From NCBI GenBank assembly GCA_964540655.1, contig CAZINR010000001.1, positions 1 through 64,000 of the forward strand: 64,000 nt of DNA. The letters are read 5' to 3'. The DNA comes from CAZQBY01 sp964540655. GTDB lineage: Archaea > Altiarchaeota > Altiarchaeia > JAFGQM01. Within the stretch, counting starts at the first letter, position 1; each line of letters opens with the position of its first letter. Below the pieces are notes generated by a model. It did no database searches, was not told the DNA's origin, and was given only the letters and a program-made list of their open reading frames with translations. The position numbers and the translations under genes were made by a program. This document shows positions 47,365 to 55,142 of the stretch, in pieces.

Positions 47365-48258
47365 TCATTTCTTGGGCTTGCTTTTCTCGGATTTCTTTTT
47401 AGCCTTATTGGCCCTTCCCTCGGATTTCTTCTTAGCCCTGTCAGACTTGCCTTTGGATTTCTTCTTGGCCTTTCTTCTCTTGGAGACGCCCAGCCTGATG
47501 TCAAAGCAGTACCTGAAAGATCCGGGGGCGTAGTCTCCGGCCTTCGTCACGTCTATCTTGACCCTCGTCAGGCTCTTCTTGAGCTCCTGGATGAAATCCT
47601 CCAGCTCGTTCTCGTGGAGTATCTTGTAGAGGTGTATGCGCCCCCTCTTCTTTATCCTCTTCAGAGCCAGATAGAGGAAGTTCTCGCTGTCCTTGGGCAG
47701 CGGCATGACCACGCGGTCGAACTCCTCCTTCAGCTTCGGCACCTCCGCCTTGACGTCTCCCTCTATCGCCCGTACCTTGCCTTCCAGCTTGTTCAGGACT
47801 ATGTTGTCCTCGAAGAAGAGAACCGCGTATGGGTTTATCTCCACGCCCACAACCAGCTCCGGCTCCGCCAGCTTGGCTATGTTGATGGCATAGGGCCCGA
47901 CGCCTGCGAACATGACCAGCACCCTTTCCCCCGGCTTGACCATCTCGGCGACTCGCTGCCGCTCAGTGCCCAACCGCACCGAGAAATAAGCCTCGGTCGG
48001 GTCGACCTTGAACCGGCACCCGTTCTCCTTGTGCACGGTCTCGGTCAGCTTCCTCGGCCTCAGCAGCGCGGAGACGTCCGAGAAGTCTCTGGCCTCCGCC
48101 CTGCTTGCCAAGATCTCATAGTCGCGTATTCGGTACTCGCCCTCGACATCGCCCTTCTTGGCTAGCACTACGTTGACGTTCTTGTGCTTTTTCAGAAAAT
48201 CCTCGCCGTCCGTCTCCGGCTCGACGATGGCGATGTCGCCGACTACGTCAAAGGCCAT
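47365..48258 (-). CDS. trm5: tRNA (guanine-37 N1)-methyltransferase Trm5, with Lys-rich tail
   Basis: About 297 residues from the Met of MAFDVVGDIAIVEPETDGED; an upstream in-frame start would overlap taw3 by 74 bp and does not resemble the family. FKVDPTEAYFSVRLGTERQR, VLVMFAGVGPYAINIAKLAE (SAM site) and DRVVMPLPKDSENFLYLAL (the Trm5 NPLP-like motif) identify it. m1G37 is the first step of wyosine synthesis and prevents frameshifting. The C-terminal 40 residues are almost all Lys/Ser/Ala, with repeats AKKKS. It overlaps the downstream end of taw3 by 11 bp. Confidence 0.92.
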   Translation of the reverse strand: MAFDVVGDIAIVEPETDGEDFLKKHKNVNVVLAKKGDVEGEYRIRDYEILASRAEARDFSDVSALLRPRKLTETVHKENGCRFKVDPTEAYFSVRLGTERQRVAEMVKPGERVLVMFAGVGPYAINIAKLAEPELVVGVEINPYAVLFFEDNIVLNKLEGKVRAIEGDVKAEVPKLKEEFDRVVMPLPKDSENFLYLALKRIKKRGRIHLYKILHENELEDFIQELKKSLTRVKIDVTKAGDYAPGSFRYCFDIRLGVSKRRKAKKKSKGKSDRAKKKSEGRANKAKKKSEKSKPKK

Positions 48259-48826
48259 GTTCCAGTCTGCTCTGTAATCTAGCCAGTTTCCTGCGACCAG
48301 AATTAAACTTGATGTTGGCAATATTTACGAGATGGTCTAAATAAATGTCGCCGACCAGGATATCGCCGTTCTCGGCCACCGGGACCTCCAGCATCTCGGT
48401 GGAGCAGACCTCGACCAAAACCCGCTCGGGATTGACCGCCTGTATGCCGCTGCGCTTGAACCCCGACTGCTGGGCGGCGAAGAGGAACCTCTCCGCAGCA
48501 TCCAAGTTGCGCGCGACCACGTGCAGGATGGGACACTCCGACTGGAGGTAGGCCTCGTCGCGATCGTGCTTCTCGAGAGCACCTTTCAAATCCTGCAGCG
48601 TGACCTCTCTGTGCCACTTACCCAGCCAGTCGGACTTCAGCTTGTCGTGCTCTCTGGGAGTCTGCAGGACAGCTATCCTCCCGGCGCAGGAGGAGGTGGT
48701 GTAAAGGCCCTCATTAGAATTAATAAGATTGACTAACTCGGCGATGTCCTCGTCCGCCTTCCCCTCTTTGCGCGCGTCGGCAAGCTGCTTAAGGGCCTTC
48801 GCGCGCTGCATCGAGAATTTGCCCAT
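48248..48826 (-). CDS. taw3: Wyosine biosynthesis methyltransferase Taw3
   Basis: 192 residues. LYTTSSCAGRIAVLQTPREH holds the conserved SSCxGR motif of TYW3/Taw3. LQSECPILHVVARNLDAAER and the following GFKRSGIQAVNPERVLVEV segment are also typical. It methylates the wyosine intermediate at N4 in tRNA-Phe. It is adjacent to trm5, whose product is the first precursor; the other wyosine enzymes (Taw1, Taw2) are not in the window. The start is the first Met of MGKFSMQRAKALKQL. Confidence 0.93.
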   Translation of the reverse strand: MGKFSMQRAKALKQLADARKEGKADEDIAELVNLINSNEGLYTTSSCAGRIAVLQTPREHDKLKSDWLGKWHREVTLQDLKGALEKHDRDEAYLQSECPILHVVARNLDAAERFLFAAQQSGFKRSGIQAVNPERVLVEVCSTEMLEVPVAENGDILVGDIYLDHLVNIANIKFNSGRRKLARLQSRLEHGL

Positions 48827-48844
48827 TCTTTTCTTGGATGATTT

Positions 48845-49189
48845 TTATCTCCGGCCGCGCCGGTGCCGCTTCCCAGCCCTCATAGCCCTGGCATGCGCCT
48901 CACGTTCCTCGGCACCTCTCTTGCCCCAGACCTCCCTCATCGCATCACCGCGCTTTTCAGACGTGTGCAGGTTGGCCTTCCATCTCCTATACGCCGCCCA
49001 GGCATCCTCCCCTGCGAGGTGCTTTCTCAGATATTTATGAGCCCGGCGGACCGTAAGCCCCGGATAAGACCTGGCGAGCTCTTTGGCCGCATCGAGCCTG
49101 CTCCTGCCCGCGGCCACCATGCCCGCGGCCACCACCATCGCACCAGGGTTCTCCACCCAGTTGAAGTTCTTCCTGCCCCTTTGCGCCAT
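48845..49189 (-). CDS. Small basic orphan protein
   Basis: 114 residues starting MAQRGRKNFNWVENPGAMVV; two further Met codons lie just upstream. An Ala-rich helix is followed by a possible HTH (SRLDAAKELARSYPGLTVRR, about 30-50) and a basic C-terminus (RAMRAGKRHRRGRR). The HTSEKRGDAMREVWGKRGAE stretch loosely resembles NUMOD-like DNA-binding repeats of homing endonucleases, but the match is weak. No recognised family. It is divergent from topA, sharing the 91-bp inverted-repeat region. Confidence 0.6.
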   Translation of the reverse strand: MAQRGRKNFNWVENPGAMVVAAGMVAAGRSRLDAAKELARSYPGLTVRRAHKYLRKHLAGEDAWAAYRRWKANLHTSEKRGDAMREVWGKRGAEEREAHARAMRAGKRHRRGRR

Positions 49190-49218
49190 ATGACTCATTT
49201 TTAAAAACAAACCTCAAA

Positions 49219-49284
49219 AAGGAAACTCGCAAGGAGTTTCCTTGTCCCGCAAGATGGCTAAATGCCATTTAAATCATCTTGCGG
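49219..49284. promoter_or_regulatory. Two large inverted repeats in the topA promoter region
   Basis: IR1: AAGGAAACTC (49219-49228) and GAGTTTCCTT (49234-49243), a perfect 10-bp stem with a 5-nt loop. IR2: CCGCAAGATG (49247-49256) and CATCTTGCGG (49275-49284), perfect 10-bp arms around 18 bp that themselves contain AAATG-C-CATTT. The TATA candidate ATTTAAAT (49267-49274) lies inside IR2. The start would be around 49295, so the topA mRNA is nearly leaderless. Such palindromes can be operators or supercoil-driven cruciforms, either of which would suit a topoisomerase gene. Confidence 0.6.
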
Positions 49285-49301
49285 TCAAAAACTGAGACGT
49301 T

Positions 49302-52300
49302 ATGACGCAGCTCATCATCGCCGAGAAGCCGAGCGTGGCAGGCAAGATAGCCAACGCCATAGGCCGCGCGCACAAGAAGAGCCGCAACGGAGCGCCCTAC
49401 TACGAGGTGGATGCCCCCGACGGCAAGGCGATAGTCGCCCCCGCGGTCGGGCATGTCTACACGTTACAGGAGACGCAAAACAAGAAGTGGAACCTTGAGT
49501 ATCCGGTCTTCGACATCCAGTGGGTGCCCATCTACCAGGCGGAGAAGGGCGCTTCATACACGAAATCCTATGTCAGCAACATCAAAGAGCTGTGCAAGGA
49601 GGCCGACTCTTATGTCAACGCGTGCGACTATGATGTCGAGGGCAGCGTTATCGGATACAATGTCCTCAAGCACGCCTGCGGCGCAGACCCGGAGAAAGAC
49701 AAGATTAAACGAATGCACTTCTCGACCGTGACCACGCCCGACCTGGTCAGGGCCTACAACGAGATGGAGGAGTTCGACGACGGCCAGACCCAGGCCGGCC
49801 TGACCCGCCATGTCCTGGACTGGTACTACGGCATAAACCTCTCCCGCGCGCTCATCTCCGCCCTGCGCTCCACCCGCACCAGGGGGACCCTGAGCATAGG
49901 CAGGGTGCAGGGCCCCGCGCTGAAGCTGATAGTCGACAAGGAGCGCGAGATAAGGGCTTTCGTGCCAGAGCCGTATTGGGTGATAAGCGCTCTCCTAAAC
50001 AAGGACAAGGATTTTGAGGCCGTCCATGTCAAGGAGAAGTTCGAGAAAGAGGAAGAGGCCAAGGCAGCGTATGAGAAGGTCAAGGGGCAGAAGACCGGCA
50101 CGGTCAAGAGCGTCGACCGGAAGAAATACAAGCAGCCTCCTCCCAACCCCTTCGATCTGACGTCGCTGCAGGTGGAGGCACACCGCCATCACCGCATAGC
50201 TCCCAAGCAGACTCTGGAGATTGGCCAGACCCTATACGAGAGAGGATACATCTCATATCCGAGGACATCCTCGCAGCAGCTGCCGCCGAGCATCGGTTAC
50301 AAAAAGATACTGGACAAGATAGCGCAGCAGTCCGAATACTCCGAGGGCGCGGAAAAACTGCTCTCCAAGCCTTCGCTGCGGCCGAACAACGGCAAGAAGA
50401 AGGACCCGGCGCACCCGGCCATCTATCCGACCGGCGAGGTCCCGAAGGGAATCGCCGACCGTGAGAAGAGGGTCTACGACTTAATAGTCCGCAGGTTCAT
50501 GGCCACCTTCGGAGAGTGGGCGGTGAGGGAGAGCATGAAGGCGATAATCGACATCAACACCGAAGACTTCAAGGCCGAGGGCAAGCGCACCGTGGAGAAG
50601 AACTGGCACGAGCTCTACGGCAAGTACGCCAAGTTCGACGAGGTGATGCTGCCCGATTTGAAGGAGGGCGAATCCGTAGACATCAAGAAGCTCGGACTCG
50701 ACAAGAAGATGACCCAGCCGCCGAAGCGCTACACCGAGTCGTCCATAATCAGCGAGCTGGAGAAGAGGAACCTGGGCACAAAGTGCGCAGAGTATGGCAC
50801 GGAAATCTATATCAAAAGAAACGGCAAAATTAGTAAGGTCCCCATAGGAAAGTTTGTTGATAAACAACTTAAATCGGGCCTGAACTCAAAAGAAATAAAA
50901 AAAGGGACCCATACCCTATGCTGCGATATTAAAAATCATAGAATGGTATGGAAACCCATCAGTTCAGTCAGTAGGAGACCTGTTGAGGAGAATGAGCTCA
51001 AAGAAGTAATGGCAGCAGGGTCCTCAATAAAACTTACAAATGAGCATCCCGTTGCAATCTTAAAGGAGAATGCGATTAAATTCAAAGAAGTAAAAAAACT
51101 TAAGATAGGGGATAACTTAATTCGGGCAAGACCTATACGATGGGATCCTAAATCCAGAGTAATCGCAAATATGATTGGCGATGGAAGCATCTCTATAAGA
51201 AAAGATATCCATGAAAAGACCCCGGACATGCGTTATCACAATAAAGAGCTGGCCCTTATCGACGTTTTTTCATCCGCTGCCAATATTGCCTTTTGCGCCG
51301 GGGCCATTAAGAGAAAGGCTTCAAGAGGTAGATACTATGTTGCCTTGCCCTTGGCTGCAGGCAGAAAAATTCTGCAACAGTATCCGGAAATTGAAAAAGG
51401 GGAGTTTCCTGAGTCGATTGATAAACCTACTGCAATAGGAGCCTTTTTTGATGACGAAGGTTGTGTTTATTTAGAGCAAATAAAAGAATATGGCAACATT
51501 CAGTCCTCGGGGGTGCCCAAGATAAAGATGGCACAAAAGATCAGAGGACCCCTGGACCAGATTTCCCTATGGTTGCGTGATTTGGGCATATCATCTAAGG
51601 TTTACAAAACCAATGTTAATTATCGTGGCTCTAAACGGGAATGCTATGAGCTATGGGTGCGCGGCAGGAAGAATCTTGAAAGATTTATGCGGAACATCCC
51701 CTTTTTCCATCCAAGAAAGTTTGAGAAACTTATGCTCGGCCTGTCCAGATATCCATCGGTTTTGAAGAAAGCCCGGATTTACAGGAATATAGATCTACAG
51801 GGCAACACACATGACAGCGATTTAAGCAAATCTCTGGGATTATCCCTAACTCACACTAGGGCCTTATGCCGGGAATTGGAAGAAGACGGCCTAATAAAAA
51901 TAACGAGAAAGCCAAATCTTAAGAGGCGAAGCGCCAATAACTCACTATGCCTTACTGTCTCTTTACCTTACTTTGACACCTTCTATTCAAGACTTGGCGA
52001 TATTTGTCTAAGTTCGAAAATGACTGCGGTCCCAGTATCCGGAATAAGGCCGGCATGGTCTACCCATAAATTTGTGTACGATATAACCGTGGATTCGGAA
52101 ACTCCAAATTACTTTGCGGGACATTGTGGCCTTCTAATACACAACTCCACTCGCGCGACCGTCATAGACACGCTGTTCAAGCGCAATTACATAATCGGCA
52201 AGTCCATAGAGGCGACCGACCTGGGGGTAAAGACGGTCGAGACCCTGGAGAAGCACAGCCCGGAGATTCTGGATGAGGAGCTGACCCGCAGTTTCGAGGA

Positions 52301-52730
52301 GGAGATGGACGAGCTGATGGGGGGGAAGAAGACTGGCGAGGAGGTTGAAGCCAAGAACCGACACGTCTTGCTGAAGGTGCTGGAGAAATTCAAGAAGGAG
52401 GAGAAAGAGATAGGCGAAGAGCTGAGGAGCGCTCTCTTCAAGGCACAAGAGGAGAAGGCGGAGAGCGACGCGCTCGGCAAGTGTCCCGTTTGTAAAGAGG
52501 GATTGCTCGTCATCAGGAGGAACCCCAAGACCAAGAAGCGCTTCCTGGGCTGCAGCAACTATCCAAAATGCACCGAGACGCAGCCCCTCCCGCAGAAGGG
52601 ATCTGTCAAGCCGGCCAAGAAGGACTGCCCGACCTGCGGCTACCCGATGGCCAACGTCTGGAGCAGAGGCAAGAAGGCCCCTTGGGTCATATGCACGAAC
52701 ATCAACTGCCCGAGCAAGAAGAAAAAGTAA
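49302..52730 (+). CDS. topA: DNA topoisomerase I (type IA), intein-containing precursor
   Basis: The 1142-residue precursor contains a 454-residue intein; the spliced enzyme would be 688 residues. The TOPRIM domain starts MTQLIIAEKPSVAGKIANAI and has ACDYDVEGSVIGYNVLKH. The catalytic Tyr is in ERGYISYPRTSSQQLP. After splicing the extein reads LGTKSTRATVIDTLF, a conserved type IA motif. Two zinc ribbons end it (CPVC-x20-CSNYPKC and CPTCGYP-x16-CTNINC). It relaxes negative supercoils. The upstream inverted repeats may regulate it. It is followed by an lrp gene. Confidence 0.96.
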   Translation: MTQLIIAEKPSVAGKIANAIGRAHKKSRNGAPYYEVDAPDGKAIVAPAVGHVYTLQETQNKKWNLEYPVFDIQWVPIYQAEKGASYTKSYVSNIKELCKEADSYVNACDYDVEGSVIGYNVLKHACGADPEKDKIKRMHFSTVTTPDLVRAYNEMEEFDDGQTQAGLTRHVLDWYYGINLSRALISALRSTRTRGTLSIGRVQGPALKLIVDKEREIRAFVPEPYWVISALLNKDKDFEAVHVKEKFEKEEEAKAAYEKVKGQKTGTVKSVDRKKYKQPPPNPFDLTSLQVEAHRHHRIAPKQTLEIGQTLYERGYISYPRTSSQQLPPSIGYKKILDKIAQQSEYSEGAEKLLSKPSLRPNNGKKKDPAHPAIYPTGEVPKGIADREKRVYDLIVRRFMATFGEWAVRESMKAIIDINTEDFKAEGKRTVEKNWHELYGKYAKFDEVMLPDLKEGESVDIKKLGLDKKMTQPPKRYTESSIISELEKRNLGTKCAEYGTEIYIKRNGKISKVPIGKFVDKQLKSGLNSKEIKKGTHTLCCDIKNHRMVWKPISSVSRRPVEENELKEVMAAGSSIKLTNEHPVAILKENAIKFKEVKKLKIGDNLIRARPIRWDPKSRVIANMIGDGSISIRKDIHEKTPDMRYHNKELALIDVFSSAANIAFCAGAIKRKASRGRYYVALPLAAGRKILQQYPEIEKGEFPESIDKPTAIGAFFDDEGCVYLEQIKEYGNIQSSGVPKIKMAQKIRGPLDQISLWLRDLGISSKVYKTNVNYRGSKRECYELWVRGRKNLERFMRNIPFFHPRKFEKLMLGLSRYPSVLKKARIYRNIDLQGNTHDSDLSKSLGLSLTHTRALCRELEEDGLIKITRKPNLKRRSANNSLCLTVSLPYFDTFYSRLGDICLSSKMTAVPVSGIRPAWSTHKFVYDITVDSETPNYFAGHCGLLIHNSTRATVIDTLFKRNYIIGKSIEATDLGVKTVETLEKHSPEILDEELTRSFEEEMDELMGGKKTGEEVEAKNRHVLLKVLEKFKKEEKEIGEELRSALFKAQEEKAESDALGKCPVCKEGLLVIRRNPKTKKRFLGCSNYPKCTETQPLPQKGSVKPAKKDCPTCGYPMANVWSRGKKAPWVICTNINCPSKKKK
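50784..52145 (+). mobile_element. Intein with LAGLIDADG homing endonuclease in topA
   Basis: Residues 495-948 of the precursor. It starts with Cys (CAEYGTEIYIKRNGKIS) and ends with the His-Asn pair (HCGLLIHN) before Ser+1 of the C-extein. Block B is LTNEHPV and block F is KFVYDITVDSETPNYFAG. Two LAGLIDADG-type motifs, VIANMIGDGSIS and AIGAFFDDEGCVY, mark the endonuclease; their acidic residues are kept, so it may be active. A HTH-like region (TRALCRELEEDGLIKI) follows. The segment is far more AT-rich than the flanking extein, consistent with recent horizontal spread. The insertion site is the conserved GTK/STRA motif. Confidence 0.95.
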
Positions 52731-52759
52731 TTTTTTACCGAAGCGCGTCTAATATCGCG

Positions 52760-53245
52760 ATGGACGAGAAACTTCTTCTGGAGATACTGCAGAAGGACGC
52801 CAGGATATCGGACGGCAGCTTGGCCAAGATGCTGAACGCCTCCGAGAGTGATGTAAAAGAGAAGATAAAAGAGCTCCGGAGCAAGGGAATCATAAAAGGG
52901 TTCAGGACATATGTCGACTGGGAGATGGCCGGAGAGGAATTCGTCACCGCCTACATAGATGTCAAGGTCACGCCGGAGGCGAGGACCGGGTTCTCCGAGC
53001 TGGGGGAGCAGCTTGCCTCCAATGAGAAGGTGGAGGAGGTAATCGTGGCGTCTGGAGAATACGACCTGATGGTGAAGATAAAGGCCCACGACATAAAGGA
53101 TGTGAGCAACTTCGTGACCGAGGTGCTCGCACCCAAGAAGGAGGTCACCGGCACATACACCCATTTCGTCCTCAAGAAGTTCAAGGAGAACGGCGTCGTC
53201 CTGGCCGACGGCGCCAAGGACAAGAAACTCGTCATATCCGCCTGA
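52760..53245 (+). CDS. Lrp/AsnC family transcriptional regulator
   Basis: 161 residues. N-terminal HTH (MDEKLLLEILQKDARISDGS, KMLNASESDVKEKIKELRSK) and C-terminal ligand-binding RAM domain (EVIVASGEYDLMVKIKAHDI). Lrp members sense amino acids and form octamers on DNA. The start is the ATG at 52760, giving a standard N-terminus; an upstream Met lies inside topA. It is 4 bp before an aminotransferase gene and may regulate it. Confidence 0.9.
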   Translation: MDEKLLLEILQKDARISDGSLAKMLNASESDVKEKIKELRSKGIIKGFRTYVDWEMAGEEFVTAYIDVKVTPEARTGFSELGEQLASNEKVEEVIVASGEYDLMVKIKAHDIKDVSNFVTEVLAPKKEVTGTYTHFVLKKFKENGVVLADGAKDKKLVISA

Positions 53246-53249
53246 TTCT

Positions 53250-54389
53250 ATGGTCTCCGAACGCGTCAGGGATGTGCCCCCCTCCGGAATCAGAAGGTTC
53301 TTTGACCTAGCCTCGCAGGAGAAGGACATAGTCACACTGGGTGTGGGAGAGCCGGACTTCGACACGCCCTACCGTATAAAAGACAAGGGTCTGGAGGCGA
53401 TAGAGCTGAACCGCACGCACTACACCGGCAACGCCGGCCTGCCCGAGCTCAGGGAGAAGGTGGCGGAAAAGCTCAAGAAGGAGAACCTCGTCGATGTGAC
53501 CGAGAAGGACGTCCTGATAACCGCCGGCTCCAGCGAGGGCCTGGACCTCGCGCTGCGGGCGATTCTCAATCCGGGCGACGAAGTCCTGATACCGGACCCG
53601 GCGTATGTCGCATACGGCCCCCTCACCCAATTGGCCGGCGGAAAGCCGGTCATGGTTCCGACGAAAGAGGAGCACGATTTCAGGGTGAGGGTCTCGGATC
53701 TAAGGAAGAGCCTCACTAACAAGACCCGGGCTATATTGTTCTGCTCCCCCAACAATCCCACAGGTGCCGTCCTCAATAAAAAGGACCTGCAGGAGATAGC
53801 GGACTTCGCGATAAAGAACAAGCTTACAGTCATCTCAGACGAGATATACGAGAAGCTCATCTACGGAGAGAAGCACGTGTCCATAGCGTCCCTGCCGGGT
53901 ATGGCTGAGAAGACGATAACCCTCAACGGCTTCTCGAAAGCATATGCGTCCACCGGATGGCGGGTCGGGTATGTCGCCGCAAAGGGAGAGCTCATGAAGG
54001 CGATGTTCAAGATACACCAGTACTGCATGCTGTGCGCGCCTACGCCGTCGCAGTACGCCATGCTGGCCGCGTTCGACGAAAAAGACGGCGTCAAGAGCAT
54101 GGTGAAGATGTACGATGCGCGCAGGCGGCTGCTGGTCGACGGCCTCAACGAGATACAAGGCATAAAGTGCCATATGCCGAAGGGAGCATTCTATGCCTTC
54201 CCCAACATAACCGGGACCGGGTTGAGCTCCGAAGAGTTCGCCGAGAAGCTGATAACAGAGGCGAAGGTTGCAGTGGTTCCCGGCAGCGTATTCGGCCCCG
54301 CCGGCGAAGGGCATGTACGCTGCTCTTATTCCGTCTCCACCGGCGAGATAACCGAAGCCTTGGAGAGGATTTCCAAACTGTTCTCCTGA
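53250..54389 (+). CDS. Class I/II aminotransferase (aspartate aminotransferase-like)
   Basis: 379 residues. Fold-type I PLP enzyme: VTLGVGEPDFDTPYRIKDKG, then TAGSSEGLDLALRAILNPGD, CSPNNPTGAVLNKKDLQEIA, and the PLP-Lys motif NGFSKAYASTGWRVGYVAAK. SYSVSTGEITEALERI ends it. The probable substrates are aspartate or aromatic amino acids with 2-oxoglutarate. It is adjacent to the Lrp regulator and precedes the metallophosphoesterase gene by 2 bp. Confidence 0.93.
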   Translation: MVSERVRDVPPSGIRRFFDLASQEKDIVTLGVGEPDFDTPYRIKDKGLEAIELNRTHYTGNAGLPELREKVAEKLKKENLVDVTEKDVLITAGSSEGLDLALRAILNPGDEVLIPDPAYVAYGPLTQLAGGKPVMVPTKEEHDFRVRVSDLRKSLTNKTRAILFCSPNNPTGAVLNKKDLQEIADFAIKNKLTVISDEIYEKLIYGEKHVSIASLPGMAEKTITLNGFSKAYASTGWRVGYVAAKGELMKAMFKIHQYCMLCAPTPSQYAMLAAFDEKDGVKSMVKMYDARRRLLVDGLNEIQGIKCHMPKGAFYAFPNITGTGLSSEEFAEKLITEAKVAVVPGSVFGPAGEGHVRCSYSVSTGEITEALERISKLFS

Positions 54390-54391
54390 CT

Positions 54392-55081
54392 ATGGAATTC
54401 ATCCAAGACGAACCGGCTCTCCTCATAAACAAAGATCTTGTCGTCGCCGACCTGCACAACGGCATAGAGTTCGAGATGGAGCGAAGGGGCGCCGCCATGC
54501 CGAGCCAGACCAAAAGGAAGCTTGAGAGGCTCAAGGGTATAATCAAGGACACCGGACCGGACAAACTTATAATACTGGGAGACCTCAAGCACAACGTCCC
54601 CGTGACGTCTTACCAGGAGAAGCTGGAGGTGCCCTTCTTTCTGAGGGAGCTGCAAGGGCTAGTCTCCAAGATCGTCATAACCAAGGGCAACCACGACGGC
54701 AGCATAGAGCGGCTGGTCCCGCCGAGCGTTTTGGTGACGGACGAATTCATCGAAGACGGTGTGGGGTATTTCCACGGGCACAAGAAGCCCAGCGAGGAGC
54801 TTCTCTCCCAGGAGCTCATAGTCTGCGCCCACACCCATCCATCGATTCTCCTCAAAGACATCCGCGCCAACATACAGCAGGCTTGGATTGAGACGAAGGT
54901 CAAGGGTTCTGATACCAAGGTCCTCGTTGTCCCTGCCTTCGATGACTCCACCCGCGGCTCCGCGGTCAACAACACCGAGCCGTTGGGCCCCTTTCTGAAG
55001 CGCATGATAGATTTGGACAGCGCGGACATCTATCTCCTGGACGGCAGCTACCTGGGAAGCCTCGACGAGCTGAGGGTTTAA
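54392..55081 (+). CDS. Metallophosphoesterase (ICC-like, archaeal)
   Basis: 229 residues from the ATG at 54392. The five phosphoesterase motifs are visible: VVADLHNG (D and H), IILGDLKHN, ITKGNHDGS, and CAHTHPS with a late His. It is a member of the group commonly found with Lhr-type helicases in both archaea and bacteria (ligase-associated metallophosphoesterase in bacteria). The substrate is unknown, perhaps nucleic-acid ends or nucleotides. Lhr lies downstream, 61 bp away. Confidence 0.87.
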   Translation: MEFIQDEPALLINKDLVVADLHNGIEFEMERRGAAMPSQTKRKLERLKGIIKDTGPDKLIILGDLKHNVPVTSYQEKLEVPFFLRELQGLVSKIVITKGNHDGSIERLVPPSVLVTDEFIEDGVGYFHGHKKPSEELLSQELIVCAHTHPSILLKDIRANIQQAWIETKVKGSDTKVLVVPAFDDSTRGSAVNNTEPLGPFLKRMIDLDSADIYLLDGSYLGSLDELRV

Positions 55082-55142
55082 ACTCTTCTTTTTAAGCGCC
55101 CAACCTCAATCTGAGTTTCGCGAACGTTGGGGAGAATAGTAT

